Source: Prochlorococcus sp. AG-363-C20 (GTDB taxonomy: Bacteria > Cyanobacteriota > Cyanobacteriia > PCC-6307 > Cyanobiaceae). Taken from it: 64,000 bases of DNA. The position numbers and the translations under genes were made by a program. The notes beneath the pieces were generated by a model. It had not been told where the DNA came from. It saw only the letters and a program-made list of their open reading frames with translations, and searched no databases. Location of the stretch: NCBI GenBank assembly GCA_003280295.1, contig QCFI01000003.1, forward strand, positions 1 through 64,000, written 5' to 3'. Below are positions 53,914 through 64,000 of the stretch, piece after piece; within the stretch, counting starts at the first letter, position 1, and each line of letters opens with the position of its first letter.

Positions 53914-55020
53914 ATGGATAGCACTGCTTTTTCTAATACAGAAACTAGTTCACATGGCTCTGCAAAGAGAGTAGCAATTGTGGGTGCCTCAGGATATGGT
54001 GGACTTCAAACGGTAAGACTTCTAAAAAACCATCCTTATTTCAGAATTACTTTTTTAGGCGGAGAAAGAAGTTCAGGCCGGAGATGGAATGAAGTTTGTC
54101 CATTTTTACCACTTCAAAATAATCCTCTTATTGAATCAGCAGAACCTGACAAAATATCTAGGGAAGCAGATTTTGCAATATTAAGCCTTCCAAATGGAAT
54201 GGCTAGCCAACTTGTTCCTGAATTAATTAAAAATGACGTAAGAGTTATAGACCTTTCTGCTGATTATCGATATCACTCATTAGATCAATGGAAATCTGTT
54301 TATGTCAATGAGGCTCTGAATTATAAACGTGAAGATTATAAATTGTGTAATGAAGCAGTCTACGGGCTCACTGAATGGAATAAATTACAAATATCATCAG
54401 CCAGGATTATCTCATCTCCAGGTTGTTACCCTACGGCAAGTCTATTACCTCTATTACCATTCCTTAAACAAGGATTAATCTATAATGACGGTATAATCGT
54501 TGATGCAAAATCTGGTAGCTCTGGAGCAGGTAGATCCGTTAAAGAAAATTTACTTTTTGCTGAATTATCTGATTGTATTGCACCTTACGGAGTAATAGGA
54601 CATAGACATACATCAGAAATAGAACAACTCTCCACTGAAGTTGCCGGTCAAAAAATACAAATTCAATTTACTCCACATTTAGTTCCAATGGTTAGAGGTA
54701 TACTTTCAACTGTATATGGAAGATTAAGAGATCCTGGTTTGACAGCAGATGATTGCAAAACTGTATTAGAAACAGTCTACAGAAATCATAACAATATAGT
54801 TGTATTACCTGTTGGGACCTATCCCTCTACTAAATGGGTTCGAAACACAAATAAAGTATTACTATCGGTACAAGTAGATCCAAGAACTGGACAACTTATA
54901 CTTATTTCTGCAATTGATAATCTGATAAAAGGACAAGCAGGTCAAGGAATACAAAATTTGAATATAATGTCTGGAATTTCTCAGGAAACAGCTCTTCCTT
55001 TGGATCCCTTTTATCCCTGA
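53914..55020 (+). CDS. argC: N-acetyl-gamma-glutamyl-phosphate reductase
   Basis: VAIVGASGYGGLQTVRLL; SSPGCYPTASLLPLLP; KSGSSGAGR; HRHTSEIEQ. Confidence 0.96.
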   Translation: MDSTAFSNTETSSHGSAKRVAIVGASGYGGLQTVRLLKNHPYFRITFLGGERSSGRRWNEVCPFLPLQNNPLIESAEPDKISREADFAILSLPNGMASQLVPELIKNDVRVIDLSADYRYHSLDQWKSVYVNEALNYKREDYKLCNEAVYGLTEWNKLQISSARIISSPGCYPTASLLPLLPFLKQGLIYNDGIIVDAKSGSSGAGRSVKENLLFAELSDCIAPYGVIGHRHTSEIEQLSTEVAGQKIQIQFTPHLVPMVRGILSTVYGRLRDPGLTADDCKTVLETVYRNHNNIVVLPVGTYPSTKWVRNTNKVLLSVQVDPRTGQLILISAIDNLIKGQAGQGIQNLNIMSGISQETALPLDPFYP

Positions 55021-55682
55021 CTTGATTCATCCCTCCATGCTTCAGCAGCAATAGAAACTCCTATAGGTAATATTCGGTGTTCTTGTATTTGTATTCTTTC
55101 TAAAAGAGTTTGTTTATCATCAGATTTAAATATTGGAACTGCGGCTTGAATAAGTATAGGACCATTATCAACCTCTGGAGTTACTAAATGAACGCTACAA
55201 CCTGTTATAAAAACATTTGAATTTAAAGCTTTATCTATTGCATTCGCACCTCTAAAACTAGGAAGTAAGGAAGGGTGGATATTGATTAAACGGTTGGGAT
55301 AAGCATTTATAAGTGTTGGAGAGACAATACGCATCCAGCCTGCCATTACTATTCCTTCAATATTATAAATACTAAATTGTTTTATAATTTCTTTATCAAA
55401 CTCTGATCTTGAATTAAATTCTTTGTGATCTAATATTAAATAAGGAATACCCAATCGTTTAGATCTATTTATAGCTTCACACTTGTGTGAATTGACAATT
55501 AATAATCTTATCTCAGCATCTAAGCAAGCATTTTTTGTTGAATTTACTAGAGCCTCAAAGTTTGTTCCATTACCTGATGCCATTACACCTAGATTAATTT
55601 TAGGAGTAAATCTAGGAATTTGTAATATTTCTGGTGATATTAATACATAATTTTTCTCTGCAACTCTATCGTCTGCTTCCAT
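55011..55682 (-). CDS. purN: Phosphoribosylglycinamide formyltransferase
   Basis: GVMASGNGTNFEAL; MAGWMRIVSP; LINIHPSLLPSFRGANAIDKAL. Confidence 0.95.
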   Translation of the reverse strand: MEADDRVAEKNYVLISPEILQIPRFTPKINLGVMASGNGTNFEALVNSTKNACLDAEIRLLIVNSHKCEAINRSKRLGIPYLILDHKEFNSRSEFDKEIIKQFSIYNIEGIVMAGWMRIVSPTLINAYPNRLINIHPSLLPSFRGANAIDKALNSNVFITGCSVHLVTPEVDNGPILIQAAVPIFKSDDKQTLLERIQIQEHRILPIGVSIAAEAWRDESSQG

Positions 55683-55800
55683 GTTCTAAATATAGAGTTG
55701 TCTTAGGTCTAACATTATAACCTTTATTGTAAAGTAATACAATATAGCTAAAAAGAAAAGCAATATGAAATACACTATTTAAAACATAATCTTTTTTATT

Positions 55801-57526
55801 TTGACAGCAAGTATTTCTAATATAAAAAATCATGAGGATGTATCAATAGAAATTAATCTATTGCAAAGAAACTCACAACTTCTTAAAGTTTCAATTAAGT
55901 GTAAACCTAAATCTAATTTGCAAGAGTTAATATTACCAGTGTGGACTCCAGGTTCATATAAAGTAAGAGATCATTCACAGCATTTATTTGATATTACTCT
56001 AAAGCAAGTAAAAAAAATGTCCCATTATCAAGGGTTGAAACTAATAAATGGATTGCATATCTAAATAAAAAAGAAATTTTAACACTTACATATACTGTTA
56101 AAGCAAGAGACTTAACAGTTAGAACATGCTATATAGATCCTGAATTTGCTTTATTGTGTCTACCTGCTGCCATTATTCAAATAAATGAACATAGATTCTC
56201 TAAACATAAACTTACAATTGTCCACCCAGAGAAATGGATACCTTATATACCATTGTGCAAAGAAGATAATGAATGGATAGCTACTGATTATGATGAATTA
56301 TTAGATTCACCTATATTAGCTGGGGAATTCAAATCTTTTAAGTTTTCTGTATGTAATTATAAACATAAACTAATAGTAATTGGTCAAACTCCGAAAGATG
56401 TTCCTAAAAATTTAGTACAAGATTTAACAAAGGTTTGTGAGTCTATTTGTCAGTTGATGAATACACATCCTCCATGTGAAAATAGATATATTTTTGGACT
56501 TCAATTTAACGATAAAGCTTTTGGTGGACTTGAGCATAGTTACTCTTCAATAATACAATTTCCATGGAAAACTTATCTAATATAGATGGTTATAAGAAGT
56601 TGCTGCAGATTTTAGTCCATGAGTATTTTCATCAATGGAATATTCGAAGACTTAGGCCTAAAGAACTTATAGAATATAATTATAGCAAACCAGTAATAAC
56701 AGAAAATCTATGGTTTGCAGAAGGTGTTACAAGCTACATAGAATTATTAATACCAAAATTTGCAGGTATAACTACAGAAGAGGATTTATTAAAAGAACTA
56801 TCAGATGATATTGGATATGTAATCTCTACACCAGGTCGTTTTCATCAAAGTATTTCAGAAAGTTCTGAGGAATCATGGATTAAATTTTATAATCGGACAA
56901 TAGCAAGATCTACAATTGAAATTAACTATTATAAATTCGGAAGAGTATTGGCTTTTTGTTTAGATATTAAGTTAAGAGAGTCAGGAACTAGTTTAATAGA
57001 ATTGATTCGTGTTTTATGGGATAAATATGGAAAAATATTCTTGGGCTATAGTAGAAGCGAAATAAAGAAAGAAATTTACGAATTAACCAATAAAGATGCA
57101 AACTATCTAGATTATTTTTTAGATTTTAAAGATAGTTTGCCAATAGATTCTAGTTTACAAGCCATAGGACTTTTGCTAGTTCAATCAAAATCATATAAAA
57201 TTAAAACAGGTTTAGAATTAAATACCAATAATGGAACTGTGTTAGTTAAACAAGTTCATACTAATAGCCCTGGTTCTTATTCAGGAATTATTGTCAACGA
57301 TGAAATATTATCTATCAATAATTTTAGAATTCGTAATTTAGATGATTTCAATAATACTCTAGTTGTAAATAAAAAAAATGAAATAATACTCTCTAGATTA
57401 GGTAACATTAGAAATACTGAACTATTACCAGAAGAAAGTTTAGAAGAAAAATGGTCAATACAAAAAAAGAAAGTGGTAAGCTCAGATATTGAAAGTTTTA
57501 GAGAAAAATGGATAAAATTAATCTAA
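55801..57526 (+). pseudogene. M61 (glycyl-aminopeptidase-like) metallopeptidase split into three frames; pseudogene, sequencing error or recoded gene
   Basis: Frames 55801-56064, 56154-56585 and 56564-57526 together give one M61-like protein: WTPGSYKVRDHSQHLF, GGLEHSYSSI, HEYFHQWNIRRLRP, ENLWFAEGVTSY, C-terminal PDZ-like region; both junctions need -1 shifts. Confidence 0.8.
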
Positions 57527-57727
57527 TAAAAAATACCAAATTTCTATTTATTTGTGCTTCTGATTAGATTTCAAGTTACTATTTATAAATAATCAAAATA
57601 ATATGATATCCATTGAAACAATTAAATGTGTATTTGCTAAAATAACTTTATTAGAATTTATTTCAATTATCTCATTTTCATATTACCTTGAAAAACATTC
57701 GTTATTGTATATAAAACTGATGTAAAG

Positions 57728-59326
57728 ATGAAATTACCCGATTTCAACAAAGATAGTCCTGAGAGCCTATGGAACCGTTTCTGCGAACTCTTATGGTACG
57801 ACAATGACCTTGGTATTTGGTTAGATATAAGCAGAATGCATATAAATCAATCTGACTTAAAATATTTAGAGCCTAGTTTTCTTGAATCTTTTAAATCTAT
57901 TGAACATCTTGAAGCAGGATCTATAGCCAATCAAGATGAGAAAAGGCAAGTAGGTCATTATTGGCTTAGAAATGCAACTATTTCTCCAACGGACGAAATA
58001 AGAAATTCTATTACAACTGAAATAAATAAAATAGAACTTTTCGGTAAAGCAATCTTAAATGGCAGTATAACAACACCAAATAAAAAACAATACACTGATG
58101 TTTTATGGATTGGCATAGGGGGTAGTGGATTAGGCCCATTACTCTTGATTAACGCATTACAAGAACATGAGAAAGGCTTAAAATTTCATTTCCTTGATAA
58201 TGTAGATCCTTCAGGAATTAATCAGGTCTTTAAAACTATTAAAAGTAAACTAGATTCCACTATTTTTGTAACTGTTAGTAAATCAGGTTCTACACCTGAA
58301 CCTCGTATATGTATGGAACAAACTAAAAAGATGGTAGAAAAAAATGGGCTAGACTGGTCTAAGCAAGCTATAGCAATAACTATGAAAGGTAGCATGTTAG
58401 ATAAGAAAGCTGAAAGTGAGTCTTGGTTAAAAACTTTTGATTTGCCAGATTGGGTAGGAGGTAGAACTAGTGTTACAAGCTCAGTAGGTCTATTGCCTCT
58501 AGCATTAATTGGAGTTGATATAAATGAATTTCTTACTGGTGCAGCTAAAATGGATAAATTAACCCGAAGCAAAGTTTATTTAGAAAATCCTGCAGCACTT
58601 TTAGCAACCGCATGGTGGAAATCTGGAGATGGTAAGGGACATAAAGATATGGTTGTACTTCCTTATAGAGATAGATTAATTGTATTTAGCCGCTATCTCC
58701 AACAATTAATAATGGAATCTTTAGGTAAAAGTCATGATAGAAATGGAAATTTGGTAAATCAAGGTTTATCAGTTTATGGGAATAAGGGCTCAACTGACCA
58801 ACACGCATATATCCAACAGTTGAGAGATGGTCTCGATAATTATTTTGCTACATTCATAGAAGTACTTGAAGATGATCCCAATATTAAGGAAATAGATAAG
58901 ATTAATCCTGGTGATTATCTATCAGGTTTTCTACAAGGTACTAGGCAAGCTTTATCAGAGGCTGGAAAGCAAAGTATAACAATTTCAATGAAAGCTTTTG
59001 ATGCTGAAAGGCTTGGTTCGTTAATAGCCCTTTTTGAAAGAACAGTTTCCATCTATGCAGAAATAATTAATATCAACGCCTACGATCAACCAGGTGTAGA
59101 GGCAGGAAAAATGGCGGCTTCACAAATTCTTTCTTTAAAAAAAGAGATCATAAAGTTGCTTTCAGACAAAGTTGAAAGATCTGTTAAGGAAATAGCGATT
59201 TCATTGTCAGTAGAATCATATGAATCAATATACTTTATAATTAGACATCTAGTAGCAAATAATACTTTATATTCCCATATAGGTAACTGGCAAAAACCAT
59301 TAAGTATCAAGATTAAATATATGTAG
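57728..59326 (+). CDS. pgi: Glucose-6-phosphate isomerase
   Basis: [48 protein letters not shown]. Confidence 0.96.
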   Translation: MKLPDFNKDSPESLWNRFCELLWYDNDLGIWLDISRMHINQSDLKYLEPSFLESFKSIEHLEAGSIANQDEKRQVGHYWLRNATISPTDEIRNSITTEINKIELFGKAILNGSITTPNKKQYTDVLWIGIGGSGLGPLLLINALQEHEKGLKFHFLDNVDPSGINQVFKTIKSKLDSTIFVTVSKSGSTPEPRICMEQTKKMVEKNGLDWSKQAIAITMKGSMLDKKAESESWLKTFDLPDWVGGRTSVTSSVGLLPLALIGVDINEFLTGAAKMDKLTRSKVYLENPAALLATAWWKSGDGKGHKDMVVLPYRDRLIVFSRYLQQLIMESLGKSHDRNGNLVNQGLSVYGNKGSTDQHAYIQQLRDGLDNYFATFIEVLEDDPNIKEIDKINPGDYLSGFLQGTRQALSEAGKQSITISMKAFDAERLGSLIALFERTVSIYAEIININAYDQPGVEAGKMAASQILSLKKEIIKLLSDKVERSVKEIAISLSVESYESIYFIIRHLVANNTLYSHIGNWQKPLSIKIKYM

Positions 59327-59332
59327 ATTATA

Positions 59333-61963
59333 TTAAGGAACTATATTAACTAATTTCTGAGGAACAACAATTACTCTTGATGGTATATTTCCTTTTAACC
59401 ATTTTTTAGCAATCTCACTATCTAAAGCAATAGATTTGAGTTCCTTATCGTTAAGTTTAGTTGAAACTAATATTTTACCTCTAACTTTACCTTTAATTTG
59501 TATTATCAACTCAAATTCATCGATAACTAGTGCCTTTTCATCAAAAGTAGGCCATCTTTGTAGATGAATACTTTTACTACCACCTATTTTTTTCCATAAT
59601 TCTTCTGAAATATGGGGAGCAAAAGGTGCTAATAGTTTAATCAAGACAACAATTGATTCATTAATTACAAATTCATTTGAATTTTTTATGTTATCACTAA
59701 TTGAATTTGTCAATTTCATTAGTTCAGAAATCGCTGTATTAAACTGTAATCCTTTGTCTAAATCATTAGAAATACACTTAATAGTACTATGTACAGCGCG
59801 TCTTAAATCTTTTTCAGATTTATTTAAATCAGAATTTAATCTAATTACATTTAAATATTTATCTTCATCTATTAACATTACTGTACGGTTATTAATATAA
59901 GAATTGATTAATTTCCAGATTCTATTAACAAACCTAAACTGTCCTTCTACATCTGATTCATCCCACTCTAAATCTTTTTCAGGTGGGGCTTTAAATAAAA
60001 TAAACATTCTCGCTGTATCTGCGCCATAACGAGAGATGACATGAGAAGGATCTACACCATTATATTTCGACTTTGACATCTTCTCATAAAAAACATCTAA
60101 TTTTTGACCTGTATTGGGGTCTGTAGGATTTTGTTTATCAGAAACCATGTTAGATTTAATGTAAGCTCCAGTTATTGGATTACGATAAGTAATTGACTGA
60201 ACCATTCCCTGTGTTAATAGTCTTTTAAAAGGTTCATTTAAATTATGCATGCCACTTCTACATAAAGCTTTAGTTAAAAATCTTGAATATAAAAGATGTA
60301 AAATGGCATGCTCAATTCCCCCTACATACTGATCAACTGGCAGCCATTCTTTTATCGCATTGCTGCTAAATGGTAATGACAGATTTTTAGGATCAGCAAA
60401 TCTTAAAAAATACCATGAAGAACACATAAATGTGTCCATTGTATCCGTTTCACGGCTGGCCTCTATACCACAATTAGGACAAGCTACTTTTACCCAATCT
60501 TTCATTAAAGATAGAGAAGATCTACTATTATTTTTTAAAGCTATGTTTTCAGGAAGTACTAAAGGCAGATCTTCTTTTGGTACAGCTACTTCTCCACAAG
60601 TTGGACAATGAATAATTGGAATAGGACAACCCCAATATCTTTGTCTTGATATAAGCCAATCTCTCAGTCTATATTGGATTTTTTTTCTTCCCCATCCTGA
60701 TTCTATTGATACGTTTATAATTGCTTTTCTTGCCTCAAAAATAGTTAAGCCATCTAGTTCATTTGAATTTTTAAGAAAACCATCTGTTGTCAATATATCA
60801 CTTTTGTTTAATTCATCTTTATCATTAATTATTACTGTTTTTAAAGGTAAATTATACCTTTTTGCAAATAGGTTGTCTCTTTTATCATGAGCTGGTACAG
60901 CCATAACTGCTCCAGTACCATATTCAGCTAAAACATAGTCAGCTATCCAAATTGGTATCGTTTTGCCATTGGCTGGATTAATAGCATTTAAATTTATTGA
61001 CATGCCATTACTTATTCTTCCTTCATCTGTTCTTTCAATGTTCGTTAACTTTGAAATCTCTTTTTTAAAGTTATTAACATCGTGTTTTAAATTATTATTT
61101 ATAAGTTCATTCAGAAGTTTATTTTCTGGAGATAAAACTATATATGTTGCACCATAAATTGTTTCAGGTCGTGTTGTAAATACTTTTATCTTTTTTTGTG
61201 GTAAATCTTGTATTATAAAATCAATTTCTAAACCTTCAGATCTGCCGATCCAATTCGCTTGCATTGTACGAACTCTTTGAGGCCATTCCTTAAGTTGTTT
61301 TAAATCATTTAAAAGTGATTCGGCATATTCTGTTATTCGAAGAAACCATTGTTTTAGTTCTCTCTTCTCAACTATTGCTCCTGATCTCCATGATTTTCCT
61401 TCAGAATCAACTTGTTCATTTGCCAGAACAGTTTGATCTATTGGATCCCAATTAACTATTGCATTTTTTTGATATGCTAGACCTGATTTATGTAACTCAA
61501 TAAAAAGATACTGTGTCCACTTGTAATAGTCTTTATGACATGTAGTTTGTTCTCTATCCCAATCTATTGAAAGACCAAGTCTCTCTAGTTGTTTTCTCAT
61601 CTGAGATATATTTTGATTTGTCCAATCACTAGGATCAACTCCCCTTTCAATTGCGGCATTTTCAGCTGGTAATCCAAATGCATCCCAACCCATCGGATGT
61701 AAAACAGCCTTCCCTTTCATCCTTTGAACTCTTGCAATTACGTCTGTGATGACATAATTCCTTACATGTCCCATATGGAGTGTCCCTGACGGGTATGGGA
61801 ACATTGAGAGCGCATAAAACCGCTTTTGATTCTGTGTAGGAATAGGAGTCCGATCTATTCCATTCCTTGACCATTGAGTTTGCCAATATTTTTCAAGCTC
61901 AACTGGCTTATAACTATTTGAAGTTTCATCTGAATGAGGTTTGATGGGTGCTTGCTCCTTCAC
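59333..61963 (-). CDS. leuS: Leucyl-tRNA synthetase
   Basis: [16 protein letters not shown] (HIGH class); [12 protein letters not shown] (KMSKS); 876 aa. Confidence 0.98.
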   Translation of the reverse strand: MKEQAPIKPHSDETSNSYKPVELEKYWQTQWSRNGIDRTPIPTQNQKRFYALSMFPYPSGTLHMGHVRNYVITDVIARVQRMKGKAVLHPMGWDAFGLPAENAAIERGVDPSDWTNQNISQMRKQLERLGLSIDWDREQTTCHKDYYKWTQYLFIELHKSGLAYQKNAIVNWDPIDQTVLANEQVDSEGKSWRSGAIVEKRELKQWFLRITEYAESLLNDLKQLKEWPQRVRTMQANWIGRSEGLEIDFIIQDLPQKKIKVFTTRPETIYGATYIVLSPENKLLNELINNNLKHDVNNFKKEISKLTNIERTDEGRISNGMSINLNAINPANGKTIPIWIADYVLAEYGTGAVMAVPAHDKRDNLFAKRYNLPLKTVIINDKDELNKSDILTTDGFLKNSNELDGLTIFEARKAIINVSIESGWGRKKIQYRLRDWLISRQRYWGCPIPIIHCPTCGEVAVPKEDLPLVLPENIALKNNSRSSLSLMKDWVKVACPNCGIEASRETDTMDTFMCSSWYFLRFADPKNLSLPFSSNAIKEWLPVDQYVGGIEHAILHLLYSRFLTKALCRSGMHNLNEPFKRLLTQGMVQSITYRNPITGAYIKSNMVSDKQNPTDPNTGQKLDVFYEKMSKSKYNGVDPSHVISRYGADTARMFILFKAPPEKDLEWDESDVEGQFRFVNRIWKLINSYINNRTVMLIDEDKYLNVIRLNSDLNKSEKDLRRAVHSTIKCISNDLDKGLQFNTAISELMKLTNSISDNIKNSNEFVINESIVVLIKLLAPFAPHISEELWKKIGGSKSIHLQRWPTFDEKALVIDEFELIIQIKGKVRGKILVSTKLNDKELKSIALDSEIAKKWLKGNIPSRVIVVPQKLVNIVP

Positions 61964-62103
61964 GGAATTGGATTATTGTCTAAAGATAGTGACACATAAT
62001 GTGCCTTTAGTCTGATGGAGTTCCTTCTGTATTGCCAGGTTAAACTCTTAAGGGGCTAATTACCTAGCAATTATTCCAGAATCATTAAATTCAATTTTGT
62101 GTC

Positions 62104-62973
62104 ATGGTCAAATTTTTTAAATACCATGGTCTTGGTAACGACTTTATAATAATAGATGAAACTCAAAATCAAACTCCTGAACTAATTGAAACTATTAAGA
62201 GAAACTTTGTAAAAAGAATTTGTCATCGGCACTTTGGTATAGGTGCAGATGGTCTAATTTTTACACTTCCCCCCCAAAATAATAATGATGTCAGAATACA
62301 AATATATAATTCAGATGGTTCAGAAGCAGAGATGTGCGGCAATGGGGTCCGATGTATAGTTAAATTTTTATTAGATAATCATAAAGTAAGTAAAGATCAG
62401 GATTTATTAATTGAGACATTAGCAGGACCTATTAAGGCATCAGTTAATAAGAATAATGAAATCTCAGTAGATATGGGTAGACCATTTTTGGATCCTTCTC
62501 AGATTCCTACAACTTTAAAAACAAACTTATTAGGTGTTCCAGAAGGTTTTGTAGAAGTAGAAGATAGAAAACTCAAAATCTTGGGTATAGGTATGGGAAA
62601 TCCTCATATGATTGTTCGAGTGAATGATTTAAGCGTTATACCTTTTGAAAACTGGGGTAAATTATTAGAGATACATCCCACATTTCCATCCAAAACAAAT
62701 GTTCATTTTGTAGAGGTCCAATCAAGAGAACTGTTAAAAATTCAAGTTTGGGAAAGAGGTTGTGGACCTACTCTTGCCTGTGGGACCGGAGCATGTGCTT
62801 CCGTAGTTGCTATGAAAATCATGGGATACTGCAATTCTAATGTGAAAGTAAAACTACCGGGTGGAGAATTAAATATATTTTGGCCTAAACAAGAGTCTAA
62901 TATTATCATGAAAGGTGAAGCAAAAAAGATATATTCAGGGAGATTTGATCTATCAAATTTTGTAAAAAATTAG
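62104..62973 (+). CDS. dapF: Diaminopimelate epimerase
   Basis: KYHGLGNDFIIID; SEAEMCGNGVRC; RGCGPTLACGTGACAS. Confidence 0.97.
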   Translation: MVKFFKYHGLGNDFIIIDETQNQTPELIETIKRNFVKRICHRHFGIGADGLIFTLPPQNNNDVRIQIYNSDGSEAEMCGNGVRCIVKFLLDNHKVSKDQDLLIETLAGPIKASVNKNNEISVDMGRPFLDPSQIPTTLKTNLLGVPEGFVEVEDRKLKILGIGMGNPHMIVRVNDLSVIPFENWGKLLEIHPTFPSKTNVHFVEVQSRELLKIQVWERGCGPTLACGTGACASVVAMKIMGYCNSNVKVKLPGGELNIFWPKQESNIIMKGEAKKIYSGRFDLSNFVKN

Positions 62974-62980
62974 ATTACTA

Positions 62981-64000
62981 ATGATTTATAAAAACAAAAT
63001 GAATGATATCTATCTCGATGGAAGTGCAACTACACCTCCTCGTATAGAAGTTATAAATAGAATTTGTGAGATACAAAAATCATTTTGGGGAAATCCCTCA
63101 AGCATCCATTCTCATGGCTACAAAGCCGCAGAAATACTTGAAAGAAGTAGAAAAATAATGTCTGTAAAATTAGGAGCTAAGACCAATGATTTGATTTTTA
63201 CATCTGGTTCTACTGAATCAATACATCTAGCAATTGTTGGATCTACAAAGTGCATTGAACCGGGCCGTATAGTTATATCTGCTGTAGAGCATCCATCAGT
63301 TAATTATGCAGCAAGCATACTTGAAAAGAATGGATGGGAATTGGAATATTGGCCAGTAGATATAAATGGTTATATAAAATTAGACAAGTTAGATGAACTT
63401 TTATCGAAGCCAACTAAATTTGTTTCATTAATATGGGGTCAAGGGGAAGTTGGAACTATTCAACCAATAAAGGAAATAGGTGAAGCTTGTCGTTCTAATA
63501 ATATTATATTTCATACAGATGCTACACAAATTCTTGCACAAGATTCTATTAATTGGTGCAATCTACCAGTAGATCTATTAAGCGGATCTGCTCATAAGTT
63601 TCAAGGTCCTAAAGGGATAGGGTTTCTTTTATGTAATGAAAGTATCAAGCAAACACTTAAACCATTATATGGTGGAGGAGGACAAGAAGATGGCTTTAGA
63701 TCTGGAACTGAACCAGTTTCACTTATATCAGGTATGGCACTTGCGATGGAACTTTTAAATAGCAAATTAAGCAACGGTGATCAAAAATATTCATCTGAAT
63801 TCAAAAAAGTTTCCTATAATACCAAAAGATTAAGAAAAAAATTAGAAGGACTAGAGACAATTAGATTTACTGGACATCCAAATAAGCGATTGGCTAATCA
63901 CATTTCCATGCTTGTAGGAGAAAGCTCTAATAAGCCAATTAATGGTCGATCATTAGTAAGAGAATTAGCAAAACGAGGAATATCTGCAAGTAATGAGACA
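62981..64000 (+). CDS. Class V aminotransferase / cysteine desulfurase-like, truncated at window end
   Basis: MNDIYLDGSATTPPRIEV..WGNPSSIHSHGYKA; FHTDATQI; SGSAHKFQGPKGIGFLL PLP-lysine region; open to window end. Confidence 0.85.
   Translation, partial: MIYKNKMNDIYLDGSATTPPRIEVINRICEIQKSFWGNPSSIHSHGYKAAEILERSRKIMSVKLGAKTNDLIFTSGSTESIHLAIVGSTKCIEPGRIVISAVEHPSVNYAASILEKNGWELEYWPVDINGYIKLDKLDELLSKPTKFVSLIWGQGEVGTIQPIKEIGEACRSNNIIFHTDATQILAQDSINWCNLPVDLLSGSAHKFQGPKGIGFLLCNESIKQTLKPLYGGGGQEDGFRSGTEPVSLISGMALAMELLNSKLSNGDQKYSSEFKKVSYNTKRLRKKLEGLETIRFTGHPNKRLANHISMLVGESSNKPINGRSLVRELAKRGISASNET

Noticed and set aside
57603-57725. 40 aa ORF directly before pgi
   Set aside because: AT-rich spacer, no motif; spacing to pgi could be coincidental
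1-64000. CRISPR arrays, transposases, integrases, restriction or toxin-antitoxin modules, rRNA
   Set aside because: Looked for regularly spaced repeats and hallmark motifs; none seen

Overview
The window looks like a chromosomal segment of a marine picocyanobacterium. It is most likely a low-light Prochlorococcus: AT-rich, very compact, with petN, psaK, thf1/psb29, DUF2499, DUF3593 and DUF3110 genes and extensive gene overlaps. Almost all of it is ordinary core genome: cell wall (murF, glmU, murI, amidase, murQ), isoprenoid/quinone (dxs, sdsA-type, ubiD), amino acid and cofactor genes (aroA, ilvA, hisZ, argC, dapF, ribBA, purN), central metabolism (pykF, pgi, acs), proteostasis (clpS, clpP, ftsH, htpG, dnaK/dnaJ), the pstCAB phosphate transporter, and a ggpS plus ABC-transporter compatible-solute operon. 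One tRNA-Ser(GGA) is present. I found no CRISPR array, prophage, transposase, rRNA or obvious defence system. The only accessory-like tract is about 14.7-19.7 kb (AT-rich, low coding density, small orphan ORFs, one GT39/ArnT-like glycosyltransferase). The observations most worth checking are an M61-type peptidase gene split by two -1 shifts, the first at a perfect in-frame A_AAA_AAA slippery site; a convergent pair of small secreted proteins sharing a C-x8-C-[IV]-K motif; an overlooked small membrane ORF behind petN; a ~149 aa C-terminal extension on RibBA; and a perfect 15-bp AT-only inverted repeat between rpmB and ggpS. I do not see convincing evidence of a wholly new multi-gene system.
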